Positions 8,832-14,356 of a DNA stretch of 35,711 nt are shown here, piece after piece. Within the stretch, counting starts at the first letter, position 1. Every line of letters starts with the position of its first letter. Origin of the DNA: a virus. The DNA lies in the IMG/VR virus record IMGVR_UViG_3300042731_004335, positions 1 to 35,711 of that record; one strand, written 5' to 3'. Below the pieces are notes generated by a model that was given only the letters and a program-made list of their open reading frames with translations, was not told the DNA's origin and did no database searches. The position numbers and the translations under genes are program-made.

Positions 8832-9073
8832 TTCGTCCTTTCAATCATATGATTATAGTCATATGATTCGTTTTCCTGGTCGTCGTTTTCAGTCATATGA
8901 TTATTATCATATGATCGCAGCATTACATCATCGTTTTTGATATTGTCTTGATTCACTATTTCCGTAGCTTCCGATAATGAAAACAGACCAGCGTCATTAA
9001 TGTCGATCACGTAACCACGCTGGTTCTGCCTCCACCACATACAGCGTTCCTTATTCCAGATATAAAACCTCAT
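8828..9073 (-). CDS. Small phage protein with repeated acidic tail (81 aa)
   Basis: The N-terminal 40 residues (FYIWNKERCMWWRQNQRGY, then an LFSLSEATEIV block) look like a compact, Trp-rich small phage protein seen beside recombination genes. Its role is unknown. Residues about 55-80 are an acidic, Asn/Tyr-rich tail built from near repeats around NHM. At DNA level these are four TCATATGA palindromes. The ribosome site before ATG 9073 is weak. The gene starts the RecT half of the operon after a 216-bp gap that holds a large inverted repeat. The stop overlaps the 30-aa membrane gene by ATGA. Confidence 0.68.
   Translation of the reverse strand: MRFYIWNKERCMWWRQNQRGYVIDINDAGLFSLSEATEIVNQDNIKNDDVMLRSYDNNHMTENDDQENESYDYNHMIERTK
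8845..8914. repeat. Four TCATATGA palindromes in paired array
   Basis: TCATATGA occurs at 8845-8852, 8859-8866, 8893-8900 and 8907-8914. Centres are 14 bp apart within each pair and the pairs are offset by 48 bp, so this looks like a duplicated 48-bp unit. The first copy extends to the 12-bp palindrome AATCATATGATT. All four lie in the coding sequence for the acidic tail of the 81-aa protein, upstream of recT. Confidence 0.8.
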
Positions 9074-9131
9074 GCGCTACCAATATTTCTGATCATAGTG
9101 TCTCACTTTCGATACAGTTTTTATGTCCGGT

Positions 9132-9163
9132 ATATTGCCCAATATCCACATATTGGGCAATAT
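9132..9163. repeat. Perfect 14-bp inverted repeat, 4-bp spacer
   Basis: ATATTGCCCAATAT (9132-9145), CCAC, ATATTGGGCAATAT (9150-9163). It sits in the 216-bp gap (9074-9289) between the P-loop gene and the 81-aa gene, about 60 bp before the latter's start. Neither strand has a T-run after it, so it is not a standard terminator. Each arm is itself nearly palindromic, which suits a dimeric or tetrameric operator or an mRNA hairpin. Apart from this repeat I see no gene in the gap and no convincing promoter. Confidence 0.85.
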
Positions 9164-9289
9164 TGGTCACGATTGTGGGCATTTTCAAATGGCCTATGCC
9201 GGCGGCAACTCAGAAAAATCTTTCGCCAATATCATCGCTCTGAAAATCTTAGTGTAACAGTCAAAACATATTTTATTCTCTACCATAAA

Positions 9290-9622
9290 TCACCATAAAT
9301 AGTCAAGAATATTATATATTCTACTCCTTTTGTTCGTAGGATTAATCTTTTCTCTAAGCTTCCTCTTGAACATTTTTTCGGCTTTTTCGTAGTTTTTAAA
9401 ATGCCACTGCCGCTGATCTAAAACCCTATCCTCTTTGATCCCGCTCCTCTTCACGACAAAATATTCCCCTGTGTTTTCAACGATAGATATATCGTAAAAC
9501 GCCTGTTTTGCGCTGTCAGCACTTAAATAGGCTGATTTAAGCATTGTCGGGAAGAGGGATAGCTGTTTCATAAAAGTTGATTTTCCGGATTTCGGTATCC
9601 CTACCATTACTGTTAGTTTCAT
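9290..9622 (-). CDS. Small P-loop NTPase, PNK-like N-terminus (110 aa)
   Basis: A textbook Walker A motif (GIPKSGKST) occurs right after the first strand, as in small nucleoside or polynucleotide kinases. An LSADSAKQAFY block follows, resembling the S-x-D motif of the polynucleotide kinase group. The C-terminal half is Lys/Arg-rich and no clear Walker B or lid is visible; at 110 aa it is shorter than most kinases of this type. I chose ATG 9622 because it shares one base with the preceding stop (TAATG). An upstream in-frame ATG at 9640 lies inside the previous gene. Substrate unknown. Confidence 0.72.
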   Translation of the reverse strand: MKLTVMVGIPKSGKSTFMKQLSLFPTMLKSAYLSADSAKQAFYDISIVENTGEYFVVKRSGIKEDRVLDQRQWHFKNYEKAEKMFKRKLREKINPTNKRSRIYNILDYLW

Positions 9623-9924
9623 TATTGCACACTCCCACATTCAAAGCATCGCCACACACCAGCGTCAGGAATCCATTCCCAAAGCGAATCTCCTCCCTCC
9701 TCCGTGCACTGGCAACCGTAATTTTCGTCGCATTCGTAATCCGGTTCCGGTTCATTGCATGCACAATATTCGTTCGGTTCCCTTTCGCCTTCGCAAAATG
9801 CACATTTTTGTTCAGACGCCCTGACACAGCTATAATAAACTTCTAAAGCCTCATCCACTTTGGTCTCAACAACATCTTCTGATCCGCAATACGGGCATGT
9901 ACATTTCGCATTTTTATTAGTCAT
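9622..9924 (-). CDS. Cysteine-rich, probably zinc-binding protein (100 aa)
   Basis: Thirteen cysteines in 100 residues: C8, C10, C13, C33, C41, C44, C54, C56, C65, C71, C73, C93 and C96. An N-terminal CPYCGS and a C-terminal CFECGS form typical zinc-ribbon knuckles, and the middle adds CAFC and CAC-type pairs. The protein is acidic. Its start overlaps the SbcC-like gene by 8 bp and its stop overlaps the P-loop gene (TAATG), so the three are tightly coupled. A structural or nucleic-acid-binding accessory role in the recombination complex is a reasonable guess, no more. Confidence 0.75.
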   Translation of the reverse strand: MTNKNAKCTCPYCGSEDVVETKVDEALEVYYSCVRASEQKCAFCEGEREPNEYCACNEPEPDYECDENYGCQCTEEGGDSLWEWIPDAGVWRCFECGSVQ

Positions 9925-11857
9925 AACTTACTTTCAGCTCCTTTTCTTTTTCATCCACGATCAGCCTGATATGCTGATGCGGGAAATCTAACCAATCGGT
10001 CAGTGACTCCGCGTTATCGATGAATACCGGCACGCTGATTTTTTTGTGCTTACTGATAGCATTTATGCAGTCCAGGCCGCATAAAATTTTGCTGCCATTG
10101 TTTAAGTCTGTGGAGTAGGGCACGCCTTCAAGCATCGGTTCGCAAATATCCCTGACGCCCTTGTTGACTTGTACATCAAACAACTTCCACCTTGTGATCG
10201 CAAAGTGATTGGAAACGTGTTGTTCGATCCACTCCGCTTTCTTTTTTACAAATGAGTCCATTAAAAAAGTTTCTCGTTCAAAGTTTTCGTATTCCTGTGC
10301 CGCCGTTTTCCGTTCCGCTTCGAGCTCCCGAATCCGCGCTCGATTTTTCTCAGCATGCGTCAACTCAAGCAGTTTAGAGTCAAGTACTGATTTTTCGTCT
10401 TCAAGCGTCGAAATAGACGTTTTAAGCCGCTCTTTTTCGGGAGCAATGCTACCCTGCATCTCTTCTATTTTATCCTCAAGACCTTTAATTTCAGTGCTGA
10501 TTTCAGCCTGTTTTTTACCGTATTCTTTATTGTTCTCGTTATTGATTTTATGGATTGCTTTTTCAATCCGTTCTACTTCAGATTTTTCTTTTTTGATAGT
10601 GCTCTCTATCTTAGCGATGTGCTCGGCAATGACCTGCTTTTTCGCTTGCATTTTCACATAGTCGGCATGCAGGTTAGAACCCTGAGTATTGATCTTTCGC
10701 AGGTTTTCGGCTTTTTCACGTCTAAAATTATCGGTCTGTTCGAAAATCATTTTTTCCGGCAACAACTGACCGCAAGTATGGCATGTTCCGGCGAGTGGCA
10801 ATTCCCGATCATTTTCAGTCTGCCATTGCTTCATCAAATCCGTTCGCATCGCCTCATTATTAAGCATGGTCTGTTCAAGAGCATTGATTTTGAGCGTTTC
10901 TTTTTCGAGTTCCATTTCGGAACCTACCAGTAATTTTTTTTCGATTGATAACTCAGACTGAAGATCGTCATTTTTTTTTCGGTTGCTCTGCATCGTCTCA
11001 GTATCCAGGATTGCAAGTTGCCTATGCCGGTCAGCTATTTTTTTTCGTAGCTCATTTATATTGAGTCCGGACGCCAGAGCACCAAGTTCTTTAATCTCCG
11101 TAGCGATCCGCTCCTCATAGTCCGCAACCTGCTGCCGAATCGCTATTTCATCATGTCCGGACACGTCCGGCATCTGTTTTTTTAGCTCATCGATGCGCTC
11201 AGGGATGTATTCAAGCTGTTTATTAATCTGTTTTTTCGCGGCAGCTATGATTTTCCTACGCTCCTCAATCTCATGCTCAGATAGAATAGAATCCAACTCC
11301 GCTAATTCCGGGTTTTTCGCAATGATGTCATTGTCTGATATAGCCCCGCATATTTCCAAGAGCATCGCGCGTCTAAATTCCATTTTCGTTCCGGCGCAAA
11401 AAAATCTAACGTCGGACAGGATGCGGAAAAGCGTGTCGTCTATGATTTCAGCCAACTTGTCAGAGTATTCTTTCAAGCTGCCGACCGGCACCCCGTTAAA
11501 CCAATAATCAGTTGTGTGTCCTGTAAACTCCCGTTCTGCAGAACCACGTTTTTTCGTCCATTTCTGCTTATACTCTTTTTTAAGCGTGACTTTTTTCTTT
11601 CCCACCATCAACTCTGCTTCGACAGTGGGGTTGATGTGGTCGACCGGCAGGCCGTCAGCGGATAACGGAATGATGTTGAATCCCGCTTGCATGTCGCTGT
11701 CCTTTCCGCTTATAAGCCAGTACCAAGCATCTCCTATGCTGCTTTTGCCGGTCGCGTTTTTCCCTCTAATGACAGCGTTTTTTCCCTGGAAATCCAGGGA
11801 CAGGGCTTTGACGCCCTTGAAATTCTCAATCTGTAGGCGGTTCAGTTTGATTTTCAT
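9917..11857 (-). CDS. SbcC/Rad50-like ATPase
   Basis: The 646-aa product shows the SMC/Rad50 plan. Walker A GKNATGKSS is at residues 32-40 after the FKGVKALSLDF opening. Long coiled coils run from about 190 to 340 and 375 to 540. A zinc-hook-like CHTC is at 359-362 at the coil apex. The C-terminal lobe has a signature-like NNGSK (about 587-591) and a Walker B strand VPVFIDNAES (609-618). It is shorter than SbcC (about 1,050 aa) but fits phage versions, which act with a nuclease on DNA ends. No SbcD-type phosphoesterase is present. The MBL-fold protein in the same operon is the obvious candidate partner. Confidence 0.88.
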   Translation of the reverse strand: MKIKLNRLQIENFKGVKALSLDFQGKNAVIRGKNATGKSSIGDAWYWLISGKDSDMQAGFNIIPLSADGLPVDHINPTVEAELMVGKKKVTLKKEYKQKWTKKRGSAEREFTGHTTDYWFNGVPVGSLKEYSDKLAEIIDDTLFRILSDVRFFCAGTKMEFRRAMLLEICGAISDNDIIAKNPELAELDSILSEHEIEERRKIIAAAKKQINKQLEYIPERIDELKKQMPDVSGHDEIAIRQQVADYEERIATEIKELGALASGLNINELRKKIADRHRQLAILDTETMQSNRKKNDDLQSELSIEKKLLVGSEMELEKETLKINALEQTMLNNEAMRTDLMKQWQTENDRELPLAGTCHTCGQLLPEKMIFEQTDNFRREKAENLRKINTQGSNLHADYVKMQAKKQVIAEHIAKIESTIKKEKSEVERIEKAIHKINNENNKEYGKKQAEISTEIKGLEDKIEEMQGSIAPEKERLKTSISTLEDEKSVLDSKLLELTHAEKNRARIRELEAERKTAAQEYENFERETFLMDSFVKKKAEWIEQHVSNHFAITRWKLFDVQVNKGVRDICEPMLEGVPYSTDLNNGSKILCGLDCINAISKHKKISVPVFIDNAESLTDWLDFPHQHIRLIVDEKEKELKVSYD

Positions 11858-11860
11858 ATC

Positions 11861-11968
11861 CTATATCCGTTTTCGTTGCTGATATCTATTCGTATAATGC
11901 CGGTTCTCATAGCTCCACCACGTCCTATTTATTGACTCGTAACATTCATCTATTACTATTTTAATCAT
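11861..11968 (-). CDS. Small basic protein (35 aa)
   Basis: ATG 11968 has a very strong ribosome site (AGGAGG, 7 bp spacing), and the 35-codon frame ends at TAG 11861-11863, four bases before the SbcC-like start. The product begins with a beta-like MIKIVIDECYES, has a Trp-Trp pair and ends in an Arg/Lys/Tyr-rich tail. The family is not recognised. The strong translation signal and packing between the regulator and the ATPase gene are the evidence that it is real. Confidence 0.6.
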   Translation of the reverse strand: MIKIVIDECYESINRTWWSYENRHYTNRYQQRKRI

Positions 11969-11979
11969 GCCGAAACCTC

Positions 11980-12150
11980 CTAATTCTCGGTAAGTTCTTT
12001 TTCTCTTGATTTTACAAATTCTATCGCGAGTTTTCTGACTAAATGCGAAGCGGTTGTATATTCACGGCTGGCTAAAATAAACAATTTTTCTTTGACATCT
12101 AAAGGTAATTTAAATGCCATTATTTCAAGTTTTTCTCTATTGATATCCAT
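11980..12150 (-). CDS. Ribbon-helix-helix (Arc/CopG-like) regulator, 56 aa
   Basis: The frame from ATG 12150 (AAGGA ribosome site) encodes 56 aa with the ribbon-helix-helix pattern: a short strand MAFKLPLD, then helix KEKLFILASRE, a Thr-Ala-Ser turn, and helix HLVRKLAIEFVKSREK. Proteins of this class are small dimeric DNA binders such as Arc, Mnt and CopG. It is the first gene of the leftward operon, directly behind a divergent promoter region with three AAACATT copies, so it probably represses its own promoter and perhaps the rightward one. Confidence 0.78.
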   Translation of the reverse strand: MDINREKLEIMAFKLPLDVKEKLFILASREYTTASHLVRKLAIEFVKSREKELTEN

Positions 12151-12173
12151 GATAAATCCTTTTTTATAGGGTT

Positions 12174-12270
12174 AAACATTGTTTTATTTTATATACATAA
12201 AAAAAAAGTGTCAATACTTTTTTTACAAGATAAAATTAACATAAAAAAACATTTGACAAGGTAAAACATT
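12174..12270. promoter_or_regulatory. Candidate operator: three AAACATT copies
   Basis: AAACATT occurs at 12174-12180 (just downstream of the leftward -10), 12247-12253 (touching the rightward -35) and 12264-12270 (inside the rightward spacer). The first copy is the core of an imperfect palindrome, TTAAACATTGTTTTA. The placement would let one small dimeric repressor control both divergent promoters. The adjacent ribbon-helix-helix gene is the natural candidate. Confidence 0.45.
12186..12214 (-). promoter_or_regulatory. Leftward sigma70 promoter for the recombination operon
   Basis: On the minus strand, -35 TTGACA (12209-12214), a 17-bp T-rich spacer and -10 TAAAAT (12186-12191). It lies 36 bp before the regulator start. 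The region is very AT-rich and lacks other genes. Confidence 0.78.
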
Positions 12271-12281
12271 TAGTATATACT
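12253..12281 (+). promoter_or_regulatory. Rightward sigma70 promoter for early genes
   Basis: -35 TTGACA (12253-12258), a 17-bp spacer and -10 TATACT (12276-12281), close to consensus. It lies about 30 bp before the first rightward gene and faces away from the leftward promoter. Confidence 0.85.
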
Positions 12282-12312
12282 GTAATCATAATCAACAAAA
12301 AAGGTGGTAAAT

Positions 12313-12435
12313 ATGAACGAAAAAGAAATCAAAGAAAAAGAAGAAAAAGAAGAAATGGAAATGGAACTAGATTTTGAAGAAATAGAAGAGCAAAGCAAAC
12401 AAGCGGTGAGCAGACCAAAAAATAAATGGTACTAA
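12313..12435 (+). CDS. Very acidic small protein (40 aa), first early gene
   Basis: ATG 12313 follows AAGGTGG at good spacing and is the first start after the strong rightward promoter. Of 40 residues, 15 are Glu, one is Asp and 9 are Lys or Arg, with the acidic part at residues 3-26 and a basic end (SRPKNKWY). The composition resembles small phage proteins that bind host factors or mimic DNA, but no family can be named. Immediate, probably strong, early expression is inferred from the promoter. Confidence 0.65.
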   Translation: MNEKEIKEKEEKEEMEMELDFEEIEEQSKQAVSRPKNKWY

Positions 12436-12444
12436 ACCTAAACC

Positions 12445-12460
12445 GCGGGGGCAACCCCGC
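12445..12460 (+). other. GC hairpin with GNRA tetraloop before the 141-aa gene
   Basis: GCGGGG (12445-12450), GCAA loop, CCCCGC (12455-12460). It is a six-pair all-GC stem capped by a stable GNRA loop in an AT-rich stretch, followed by A6 and the ribosome site GGAG of the next gene. There is no T-run, so it is more likely an mRNA-stabilising or processing element than a terminator. Confidence 0.6.
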
Positions 12461-12478
12461 AAAAAAGGAGTAAAAAAT

Positions 12479-12904
12479 ATGATTATTGAAGAAAAAAAAT
12501 CCATAGAAACATTAATTGACAATAATATTGATGCAGAACAGCTGTATGAGTACCTAACTGCCCCATACGGGCATAAAGCAGGTCTATACGCTGATGGTAG
12601 TTTTTATATTGCTGAGACTGTAGGCAGTGAGATTGATGAAGATGATAGACCGGTTGTTTGGATATCATGCCCTGGCATTAATAATATGGATGATCCTTCA
12701 TGGTGGACTGATGAATGGACTGAATACGATGAAGAATCAGGCAGCTATCGAATTATAGAAGAAACGAGAGGGCATGAAATAGGAGATATGATCAGCCTGG
12801 ATGAATGTATCAAGATATGCTGTAATCAAGGTGACGTCCATGATAACGTACAAGAATTACGTGAAAATTTAAAACGTGAATTAACAATCGAATTGGAGAA
12901 ATGA
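12479..12904 (+). CDS. Acidic hypothetical protein (141 aa)
   Basis: The product is acidic throughout, with a Trp-rich middle (DPSWWTDEWTEYDEESGSY) and mixed alpha/beta character. ATG 12479 has GGAG at suitable spacing. It is the second gene after the strong rightward promoter, so it is probably an early host-takeover or accessory protein. I do not recognise the family. The 3' end lies in a 31-bp sequence that recurs at 13581-13611. Confidence 0.7.
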   Translation: MIIEEKKSIETLIDNNIDAEQLYEYLTAPYGHKAGLYADGSFYIAETVGSEIDEDDRPVVWISCPGINNMDDPSWWTDEWTEYDEESGSYRIIEETRGHEIGDMISLDECIKICCNQGDVHDNVQELRENLKRELTIELEK

Positions 12905-12931
12905 AAAAAAAATGAATAAATTAAAAACATA
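12901..12931 (+). repeat. 31-bp direct repeat, copy 1
   Basis: Identical to 13581-13611: it starts ATGAAAAAAAAATGAATAAA and runs on through the start codon and first codons (MNKLKT) of the next gene. The copies flank a 649-bp segment holding most of the 57-aa gene and nearly all of the 165-aa gene. Confidence 0.9.
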
Positions 12932-13085
12932 TTATCTAAAACACATAGCATCAGAAATAGCATTAAAATCTCAAAAAGACGATCCTGACTGGAATTATAG
13001 CATAAAGATGGAAAAGCATCGCGGCATGGAATTATGGATCGTCTTGGTTGAAGATGAAGACAACAATTTTTTAGGATATTTATAG
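12912..13085 (+). CDS. Small hypothetical protein (57 aa)
   Basis: ATG 12912 lies just after the previous stop. The 57-aa frame ends at TAG 13083-13085. The product has a Lys-rich helical start (MNKLKTYYLKHIASEIALKS) and a beta-like acidic end (LWIVLVEDEDNNFLGYL). The stop overlaps the GGAG ribosome site of the following gene. A truncated copy of its first eight codons recurs at 13592. No family recognised. Confidence 0.6.
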   Translation: MNKLKTYYLKHIASEIALKSQKDDPDWNYSIKMEKHRGMELWIVLVEDEDNNFLGYL

Positions 13086-13097
13086 GAGAACAGCGAT

Positions 13098-13595
13098 ATG
13101 ATTAGCATACTGAGCGCAAGACGACTATTTTTGCAGTGGCTAGAGGAAAATGACCCCATCGAGTTTTTGAAGGCCAATGGGGTCAATGGGGTCAAAGGAG
13201 ATGGTCTAAGAGACCATTACCACTGTATATCAATCGATACGGTCAAGGGCAATGTTTTTTATCGCCAGACGCCCGAACCTGATAATAACTGGCTCCTGGT
13301 GGATGTGGTCTGCATGCATGACGGGGATACGTTCGAAAAATCGGGCATACAGGAATTGACAACTGAAGATCATCTACAGTCAATTGCAGATCACTATGAA
13401 TGGTTTTCTGAGCGCATCATGACCGAAATGTCAGCGCTGAATATCGACCCCAGCGAAATTTTTGCAATGAAAAAAATGGGCAGGATGTCATGCTTTGGAT
13501 TCCACTATCGTAGGCATTACCAGCGGTATGAAGATCCAGGCAGCGTCGTTTTTGACTTCCCAGTTGGGACATATGGGAGGATGAAAAAAAAATGA
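13098..13595 (+). CDS. Hypothetical protein (165 aa)
   Basis: ATG 13098 has a GGAG site inside the preceding stop region. The product is mixed alpha/beta, with a Trp-containing first helix, an alternating hydrophobic core (NNWLLVDVVCMHDGDTFEK) and a His/Arg/Tyr-rich end. A short in-frame repeat, NGVNGVKG, at residues about 27-34 comes from GGGGTCAA repeats in the DNA. No catalytic motif is clear. The last codons (MKKK, stop) are inside the second copy of the 31-bp repeat, so the C-terminus may have been set by recombination. Confidence 0.68.
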   Translation: MISILSARRLFLQWLEENDPIEFLKANGVNGVKGDGLRDHYHCISIDTVKGNVFYRQTPEPDNNWLLVDVVCMHDGDTFEKSGIQELTTEDHLQSIADHYEWFSERIMTEMSALNIDPSEIFAMKKMGRMSCFGFHYRRHYQRYEDPGSVVFDFPVGTYGRMKKK

Positions 13596-13611
13596 ATAAA
13601 TTAAAAACATA
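13581..13611 (+). repeat. 31-bp direct repeat, copy 2, with truncated gene start
   Basis: An exact copy of 12901-12931. ATG 13592 here begins MNKLKTYY as in the 57-aa gene, but the frame diverges and stops after 21 residues, so it is a fragment of a duplicated gene start. Confidence 0.9.
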
Positions 13612-13625
13612 CTATAGGATAAAAA

Positions 13626-13907
13626 ATGAAACTACAGTTAATGTATATCAGGCTTGAAATGATGGAAACATATAGTCATGAAGAAAGTCTTTTCTATGAT
13701 ATTTGCGCCCTGCACCGCTATATAACAAACACGCCAGCAGTATCGTATGAAACACAATCAAATATCTATAAGACTATCAAGTCAGGTTATGGAATAGAAA
13801 CCTACTATCAATTAAAATGGAATAAGAAAAAATTGCGTAGCATGAAATACTATCAATTAAAATGGAATAAATTGCGTAGCATGAAATACAAATTCAGATC
13901 AATGTAG
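13626..13907 (+). CDS. Small basic protein with internal tandem repeat (93 aa)
   Basis: Residues 1-58 are a helical, Tyr/Met-rich unknown domain. Residues 60-74 and 75-87 are two copies of the same sequence (YYQLKWNK...LRSMK, the first with two extra residues), followed by a partial third (YKFRSM). The copies are nearly identical in DNA, so the duplication is recent. The start is ATG 13626, and the stop overlaps the GGAG of the next gene. The basic repeats could bind nucleic acid. Function unknown. Confidence 0.6.
   Translation: MKLQLMYIRLEMMETYSHEESLFYDICALHRYITNTPAVSYETQSNIYKTIKSGYGIETYYQLKWNKKKLRSMKYYQLKWNKLRSMKYKFRSM
13803..13886 (+). repeat. Tandem 45/39-bp coding repeat
   Basis: Unit 1 at 13803-13847 (45 bp) and unit 2 at 13848-13886 (39 bp) are identical except for a six-base in-frame difference in a run of A. 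Both code for the basic end of the 93-aa protein. Confidence 0.9.
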
Positions 13908-13919
13908 GAGAATAACGAT

Positions 13920-14081
13920 ATGCTGTATTTAATCGCTTTTTTATATTTATTTATGACGGTCATATCACCAAAATTTGGCATTGGACTATTTGTATTAGTT
14001 CTGCTTTGGATAACTTTTATAGGCTTTTGGGTAGCTGTTATCGGTGGTGCCGGCCTTGGATTACTATATTTTTTTGGATGA
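13920..14081 (+). CDS. Two-pass small membrane protein (53 aa)
   Basis: ATG 13920 follows GGAG and lies 12 bp after the previous stop. The product is almost entirely hydrophobic: a first segment at residues 1-15, a short polar turn (SPKFG), and a long second segment at 20-53 rich in Leu, Ile, Phe and Gly. The topology would suit a holin-like or other inner-membrane protein, and no other holin is evident, but there is no sequence motif to confirm this. Its stop overlaps the T-run of a terminator on the opposite strand. Confidence 0.62.
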   Translation: MLYLIAFLYLFMTVISPKFGIGLFVLVLLWITFIGFWVAVIGGAGLGLLYFFG

Positions 14082-14112
14082 AAAAAGCCCGAAGCTGGTG
14101 ACTTCGGGCTTT
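14081..14112 (-). terminator. Strong leftward rho-independent terminator
   Basis: AAAGCCCGAAG (14084-14094), a seven-base loop, CTTCGGGCTTT (14102-14112): a perfect 11-bp stem. Read on the minus strand, GGGC is followed by six T, the classical form. On the plus strand the T-run is broken. The strong direction points left, although all annotated genes here point right, which implies a leftward transcript from downstream. Confidence 0.85.
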
Positions 14113-14122
14113 GAGATGACTT

Positions 14123-14185
14123 TTTACTACGCAAGCATTCGGGCAACAATTTTTATTGTTGTTCCGAAAGCCTGATTGTAGTAAA
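14123..14185. other. Long imperfect hairpin in the leader
   Basis: TTTACTAC pairs with GTAGTAAA at the base, GC-A-TTCGG with CCGAA-A-GC in the middle, and CAACAAT with ATTGTTG at the top, with a TTTT loop. Together these give about 22 pairs in 63 nt with small internal loops. Confidence 0.8.
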
Positions 14186-14245
14186 TGATTTGTAGTCGTT
14201 TCGTATTGAAGCTGTTTTTGTAGCTGATAATTCGGTCTGACTTTT

Positions 14246-14289
14246 AGCTATAGTGAATCCCACCAACCAAAGTGATTTCGCTATAAGCT
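14246..14289. other. Leader hairpin between the two halves of element A
   Basis: AGCTATAGTGAATC (14246-14259) pairs with GATTTCGCTATAAGCT (14274-14289), allowing two single-base bulges. It ends exactly where the TTGACAT outer arm begins. The counterpart in element B is TTTCCCCT/AGGGGAAA (14546-14590), of different sequence but equivalent position. Confidence 0.7.
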
Positions 14290-14356
14290 TGACATAGTAG
14301 TACATCAATCAGGCTTTCGCGTCAACTTATAAATGCGAAACGACGACATGTCAAGC
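14287..14356. repeat. Outer inverted repeat of element A
   Basis: GCTTGACAT (14287-14295) and ATGTCAAGC (14348-14356) are a perfect 9-bp inverted repeat enclosing 52 bp. The same TTGACAT/ATGTCAA arms recur at 14598-14606 and 14682-14690 in element B. Each right arm supplies the -35 box of a leftward promoter. Confidence 0.85.
14326..14354 (-). promoter_or_regulatory. Leftward promoter of the predicted antisense RNA
   Basis: On the minus strand, TTGACA (14349-14354), 17 bp, TATAAG (14326-14331). It matches 11 of 12 consensus positions with ideal spacing and points toward the strong terminator at 14081. Confidence 0.75.

Larger units (their letters stand above)
14080..14319 (-). ncRNA. Predicted antisense RNA upstream of the initiator (OOP-like position)
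   Basis: A leftward promoter (-35 14349-14354, -10 14326-14331) predicts a transcript starting near 14319 and ending at the terminator at 14081, about 240 nt, with no credible ORF. Its first 14 nt (complement of 14306-14319) match perfectly an internal segment at 14165-14178. That segment can also take part in a long local hairpin (14123-14185), so two exclusive folds exist. A third hairpin is 14246-14289. Position, orientation and terminator recall lambda OOP RNA, which is antisense and lies just before the initiator gene O. It may limit replication or stabilise a leader structure. Evidence is structural only. Confidence 0.5.

Noticed and set aside
8845-8914. CRISPR-like array
   Set aside because: The repeats are only 8-12 bp, palindromic and coding, with spacers of 6 and 26 bp. 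No cas gene is present.
9098-9298. 66-codon plus-strand frame over the large inverted repeat
   Set aside because: It contains the inverted repeat, lacks a ribosome site, and runs against the local operon.
10209-10933. Open frames of up to 150 codons on the plus strand inside the SbcC-like gene
   Set aside because: They run opposite a clear ATPase gene with motifs throughout, have Phe/Ser-rich shadow composition and no ribosome sites.
14287-14312. Rightward promoter using TTGACA at 14290-14295
   Set aside because: No acceptable -10 box lies 16-18 bp downstream. The same arm pair gives a good promoter only on the opposite strand.
14080-14319. Retron msr/msd RNA
   Set aside because: Folded RNA with matching ends suggested it, but there is no reverse transcriptase anywhere in the genome.
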